Assembly (NCBI GenBank): GCA_002773855.1
Contig: PEZY01000005.1
Coordinates: 211,460-275,459, forward strand
DNA length: 64,000 nucleotides
From: Candidatus Buchananbacteria bacterium CG10_big_fil_rev_8_21_14_0_10_33_19
Lineage (GTDB): Bacteria > Patescibacteria > ABY1 > 2-01-FULL-39-33
Direction of reading: 5' to 3'
Shown here: positions 61,249 to 64,000 of the stretch, in pieces
Layout of the letters: the number at the start of each line of letters is the position of its first letter
How positions within the stretch are numbered: position 1 is the first letter of the stretch
Made by a program: the position numbers and the translations under genes
Notes under the pieces: model-generated
Told to the model about the DNA's origin: nothing
Database searches by the model: none
The model's input: only the letters and a program-made list of their open reading frames with translations

Positions 61249-61377
61249 TGGTAAGCATTGGACGAGTGACTATCTAGTCAAACGCCTAATAATCTACTAA
61301 AGTAGTAGTTATAAATAGAAATGCAGTCGAATTTCTAATAACTAGTGCGAATTAATTCACTTCATTTCTATTCGATT
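61249..61377 (+). promoter_or_regulatory. Cold-shock mRNA leader with two exclusive pairings
   Basis: The 129-base leader has hairpins GACTA/TAGTC, CTACT/AGTAG, and AGAAAT (61317-61322) with ATTTCT (61331-61336). The same segment, TAGAAATG (61316-61323), is also a perfect partner of CATTTCTA (61363-61370), 8 bases before ATG. The two pairings exclude each other, as expected of a thermoswitch. No ribosome site is present. Confidence 0.6.
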
Positions 61378-61572
61378 ATGCAAGGAACTATCAAAAAATT
61401 GACTGATAAGAACTTCGGTTTTATTAGCCAAGAAGGCGGAAAAGATTTATTCTTCCACGCTAACGAGCTTGACGGTACTGATTTTGCTGAACTTAACGAA
61501 GGTGACACTGTTACTTTCGAAGTTATTGACACTCCAAAAGGTCAAGCAGCAGTTAAAGTAGCAAAAGCTTAA
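61378..61572 (+). CDS. Cold-shock protein (CspA family)
   Basis: 64 residues from ATG 61378; an upstream in-frame ATG-like start at 61345 would add 11 residues not seen in the family. OB fold with RNP1 NFGFIS (KNFGFI) and RNP2 DLFFHANEL; ends VTFEVIDTPKGQAAVKV. Binds single-stranded RNA and melts structure. Preceded by the switch-like leader and followed by a terminator. Neighbour of a DEAD-box helicase with related function. Confidence 0.96.
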   Translation: MQGTIKKLTDKNFGFISQEGGKDLFFHANELDGTDFAELNEGDTVTFEVIDTPKGQAAVKVAKA

Positions 61573-61591
61573 TATTTCTTTTTAAGAAGTA

Positions 61592-61620
61592 CAAAAAAAC
61601 CACCTTCGGGTGGTTTTTTT
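61592..61620 (+). terminator. Terminator after csp
   Basis: ACCACC/GGTGGT stem with TTCG tetraloop, then eight Ts. Confidence 0.93.
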
Positions 61621-61651
61621 TGTTAATTAAAAATTTTGCTATAATTAAATT

Positions 61652-62050
61652 ATGAAAAAAATACTATTAATTTTTATCTTGGCTTTTATCTCTAATATAA
61701 TTTGGGAAAATCTTCATGCCTTTTTGTATATTCATTATCAAGGCCAGAATATTACTCAATTAATTTTACTGCGAGCAGCTCTATTTGATGCTACTTTTAT
61801 AACTATATTATCTCTACCATTTATATTTTTAAAATACTTTAAACAACGTCTTTGGTGGTCTCTTGTTATGGGAATTATTTTTGCTATCATCTTAGAATAT
61901 TTTGCTCTCATTACTAATCGTTGGGCTTACAATGATTTAATGCCAATTATTCCCATTATTAAAACGGGTTTAACGCCAACTCTACAATTAGGTTTAATTG
62001 CCTACATCATTTTGCAGACAGTAAATATCAAACCGCAGTTAAACAATTAA
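61652..62050 (+). CDS. Small polytopic membrane protein
   Basis: 132 residues, four membrane helices (about 3-22, 40-62, 68-90, 103-123). Conserved-looking polar motifs inside or beside the membrane: NIIWENLHAFLY with nearby HYQG, LLRAALFDA, and NRWAYNDLMPIIP. Such patterned His, Glu, Arg, Asp and Trp residues suggest an enzyme or transporter rather than a simple anchor, but I do not recognise a named family. TATAAT at 61640-61645 is 7 bases before ATG, so the mRNA is probably leaderless. Confidence 0.75.
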   Translation: MKKILLIFILAFISNIIWENLHAFLYIHYQGQNITQLILLRAALFDATFITILSLPFIFLKYFKQRLWWSLVMGIIFAIILEYFALITNRWAYNDLMPIIPIIKTGLTPTLQLGLIAYIILQTVNIKPQLNN

Positions 62051-62133
62051 TCACTAAATTATTACTATTTATCTGTTGCTTGCTTTAACTTTTTTTAGTA
62101 TAATATATTTAGTAAATAAACATTATTGTCCAA

Positions 62134-62565
62134 ATGACCACTAAAAGTCAGAAAACAACCATTAACGAAGACAAAGCGAGAGATTTTTTCTTATCTAGTA
62201 ATTTTTCAGAAGACAATGACAGCTTTACTGGCGGTGAAGGTCAATTATCTTGTGATGTTTATCAGAACGAAGATAACATTATTGTTAAATCAGCTATGGC
62301 TGGTGTAGATCCTAAAAACTTAAACATTTCTATTAGTAACGATTTATTAACTATTCGCGGTTATCGAGAAGAAGATAGTGAAATAAAAGACAATAATTAT
62401 TTTGCTCGTGAAGTTTATTGGGGAGCCTTTAGCAGATCTATTGTCTTACCTCAAGAAATTAATCAAAACAAAGTCAAAGCCAGTTTAAAAAAGGGTATTC
62501 TCACTATCATCCTACCCAAAAAATACAAAAACACCTCTATACAAGTAGAATCAATTGAAGATTAA
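62134..62565 (+). CDS. Small heat-shock protein, Hsp20/alpha-crystallin
   Basis: 143 residues. Alpha-crystallin domain (about 42-130): CDVYQNEDNIIVKSAMAGVD, NDLLTIRGYREED, REVYWGAFSRSIVLP and the closing KKGILTIILPK (the conserved A/G-x-L-x-I region). Short acidic N-terminus and a C-terminal IQV (I-x-V/I type) anchor for oligomers. A holdase chaperone. The ATG of the VanW gene follows its stop by about 3 bases, suggesting co-transcription. Confidence 0.93.
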   Translation: MTTKSQKTTINEDKARDFFLSSNFSEDNDSFTGGEGQLSCDVYQNEDNIIVKSAMAGVDPKNLNISISNDLLTIRGYREEDSEIKDNNYFAREVYWGAFSRSIVLPQEINQNKVKASLKKGILTIILPKKYKNTSIQVESIED

Positions 62566-62568
62566 AAG

Positions 62569-64000
62569 ATGTCGGTTAACCTAAAACCACAAAAACATAT
62601 TGAAGATCTAAAAACTATCGTCGAAAGCAAGATCTATGGAAAAATTAAAAAGCAGTGGCTGATAATAACTATTATAGTCGCTGTTTTTGCTATGATCTTT
62701 ATTTTAACCAGTGCTGTGCTAGCTTTTGAAATAAAATATCAAAATAAATTCTTCCCTGGTAGTCGAATTGGTGATGTTAGTCTAGAGGGCTTAACTGCGC
62801 CTGAAGCTTTAGAAGTTGTTAACCAACTAACCGAAAAATTAGAAAAACAAGAAATCAGAATTCTCTATAAAAATGGCGATAGTTCTTATTTGAAAATTAC
62901 ACCTTCTATTAATGCTTTAAACGACCCGGATTTATCTCGTGAATTACTTAGATTTGATAATCATAAAACAGTTTACGAAGCCTACAATTATGGTCGTAAT
63001 CAATCTTGGCTAAAAAATATTACTGACCAAGTTAAGATGCTATCAAAAGATAAATACTTCAAGGCTAGTTTTATTTTAGATGATTCAATGATGCGACAAT
63101 TAATTAAGCAAGGTTTATCAGAATTAGAAACCATTGCTCAAAATGCCTCGGTCAATGTAATCTGGCAAGACAATAATAATTATTCTCTAGAATTTATTGC
63201 CGAACAAAACGGTATAACCATTGATTATAATGATGCTATTTCTAAAATCAAAAACAATTTAGCTGAGCTAAAAAATGATCAAATTGAAATTAAAAAACAA
63301 AACGCTGATCCCTTAGTTCACTTGTCAGAGGTACCAAATAAAGAGGCTATGGTTAAGCAAGTACTGACAACCACTACTCCAGAATTATTATACGGTGATC
63401 AAAAATGGACTATATCAAAAAAAGATTTATCACAAATGTTGGAATTCCAAAAAGACAAAGATAACTTTTTTATTGTAGCTCTAAATAAAGATAAATTTTT
63501 TGACTGGCTCAATAACAATCTATCAGCAAAAATTAATATTGAACCAAAAGATGCCAGCATCGAAATGATCGATGGTCGAGTTAATAAATTCGAAGCTCAC
63601 CGAGATGGTCAAACAGTTAATGTCGAAGAAACCTATAATAAAATTAATCCTTATTTAAAGCAAGGCAACTTAAAAATAGAAGTGGCTGTAGATACCACTT
63701 CACCTAAAATCAGCACTTCCGAAATTAATAATTTAGGCATTAAAGAAATTCTGGGCACTGGTCATTCTAATTTTACTGGCAGTCCAGCCAATAGACGTCA
63801 CAATATTAAAACTGGGGCTGACAAATTAAACGGTGTTTTAATTAAGCCTGACGAGGAATTTTCACTCATCAAAACTCTTGGAGAAATTGATGGCGAACAT
63901 GGCTACAAACAAGAACTAGTTATTAAAGGTAATAAAACTTTACCAGAATATGGTGGTGGCCTCTGTCAGATTGGTACCACCACCTTTAGAGCGACTATGG
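62569..64000 (+). CDS. VanW family protein (C-terminus cut by window edge)
   Basis: At least 477 residues; the frame runs off the right edge. Cytoplasmic N-terminus, one membrane helix (about 25-50), two peptidoglycan-binding-4-like domains (about 80-330, beginning PGSRIGDVSLEGLTAPEALE), then the VanW domain: SNFTGSPANRRHNIKTGADK, LIKPDEEFSLIKTLGEID and YGGGLCQIGTTTFRATM. VanW proteins are cell-wall associated and frequent in Gram-positive and CPR genomes; the biochemical role is unknown. Starts at ATG 62569, directly after hsp20. Confidence 0.93.
   Translation, partial: MSVNLKPQKHIEDLKTIVESKIYGKIKKQWLIITIIVAVFAMIFILTSAVLAFEIKYQNKFFPGSRIGDVSLEGLTAPEALEVVNQLTEKLEKQEIRILYKNGDSSYLKITPSINALNDPDLSRELLRFDNHKTVYEAYNYGRNQSWLKNITDQVKMLSKDKYFKASFILDDSMMRQLIKQGLSELETIAQNASVNVIWQDNNNYSLEFIAEQNGITIDYNDAISKIKNNLAELKNDQIEIKKQNADPLVHLSEVPNKEAMVKQVLTTTTPELLYGDQKWTISKKDLSQMLEFQKDKDNFFIVALNKDKFFDWLNNNLSAKINIEPKDASIEMIDGRVNKFEAHRDGQTVNVEETYNKINPYLKQGNLKIEVAVDTTSPKISTSEINNLGIKEILGTGHSNFTGSPANRRHNIKTGADKLNGVLIKPDEEFSLIKTLGEIDGEHGYKQELVIKGNKTLPEYGGGLCQIGTTTFRATM

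Noticed and set aside
1..64000. Alternative genetic code (UGA as glycine, as in Gracilibacteria)
   Set aside because: UGA ends real genes (for example 7777-8709) and no in-frame UGA is needed in any conserved gene.

Overview
The window looks like a chromosome segment of a Candidate Phyla Radiation (Patescibacteria) bacterium, most likely of the Parcubacteria/Falkowbacteria kind. The evidence is very AT-rich DNA, compact RNA polymerase subunits, minimal housekeeping operons, tRNA synthetases that lack or rearrange peripheral domains, S74/carboxypeptidase-regulatory surface proteins, a VanW protein, a DUF4015 glycoside hydrolase and tandem 7TM histidine kinases. TGA is used as a stop (for example in the ATGA overlap at 7777-7780), so the genetic code is not the Gracilibacteria one. 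The exact lineage is inferred, not shown.

Layout. 1-9.4 kb (minus): a cell-surface locus with a giant S74-chaperone protein cut by the window edge, a small membrane protein, an excisionase-type HTH protein, a 920-residue protein with ten GCTD/NYNP/DDGSC Cys repeats, a DUF916-like protein and a WxL-like secreted protein. 9.5-16.7 kb: rpoC and rpoB. 17.1-20.3 kb: trhP-ruvA-murE. 20.4-24.9 kb: a MazG-NadD fusion and an ileS with a histidine-phosphatase domain set into its zinc knuckle, preceded by a compact T-box leader. 25-31.8 kb: argS-response regulator-ferredoxin, two orphan genes, thrS with a second T-box, and a stand-alone alarmone hydrolase. 31.8-35.1 kb: two paralogous histidine kinases. 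35.2-39.4 kb: an unusual lipid-flavoured block (hotdog protein, methyltransferase, 3-hydroxyacyl-CoA dehydrogenase homologue, FadL-type outer-membrane barrel) with a strongly promoted structured ncRNA in its middle. 39.4-64 kb: RNHCP protein, hisS with tRNA-His in its 3' UTR, SLOG protein, PRTase-like orphan, rpsA with a structured leader, pgsA-like gene, ftsH, pilB, alkD-tsaD-tsaE, tRNA-Glu, a missed 34-46 residue gene, a 2-oxoacid:ferredoxin oxidoreductase with a flavodoxin, a polysaccharide deacetylase lipoprotein, a glycoside hydrolase, a DEAD-box helicase, csp, hsp20 and the start of a VanW gene.

Two styles of gene are interleaved. Core genes mostly start without a Shine-Dalgarno sequence; several have a TATAAT-like box about 7 bases before ATG and may be leaderless. 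A second set of mostly orphan or metabolically unexpected genes (20456, 25228, 28467, 31124, 35173, 36937/35934, 38153, 42233, 50561, 53601, 57749) are solitary cassettes with a TTGACA-like -35 box, an AGGAG-type ribosome site and in most cases a visible terminator.

The strongest candidates for new biology are the IleRS-phosphatase chimera, the two miniature T-boxes whose specifier codon lies in an apical loop, the FadL/lipid block in a lineage generally thought to lack a classical outer membrane, and the ncRNA at 37832-37988. All calls come from reading the sequence; no database search or folding program was run.
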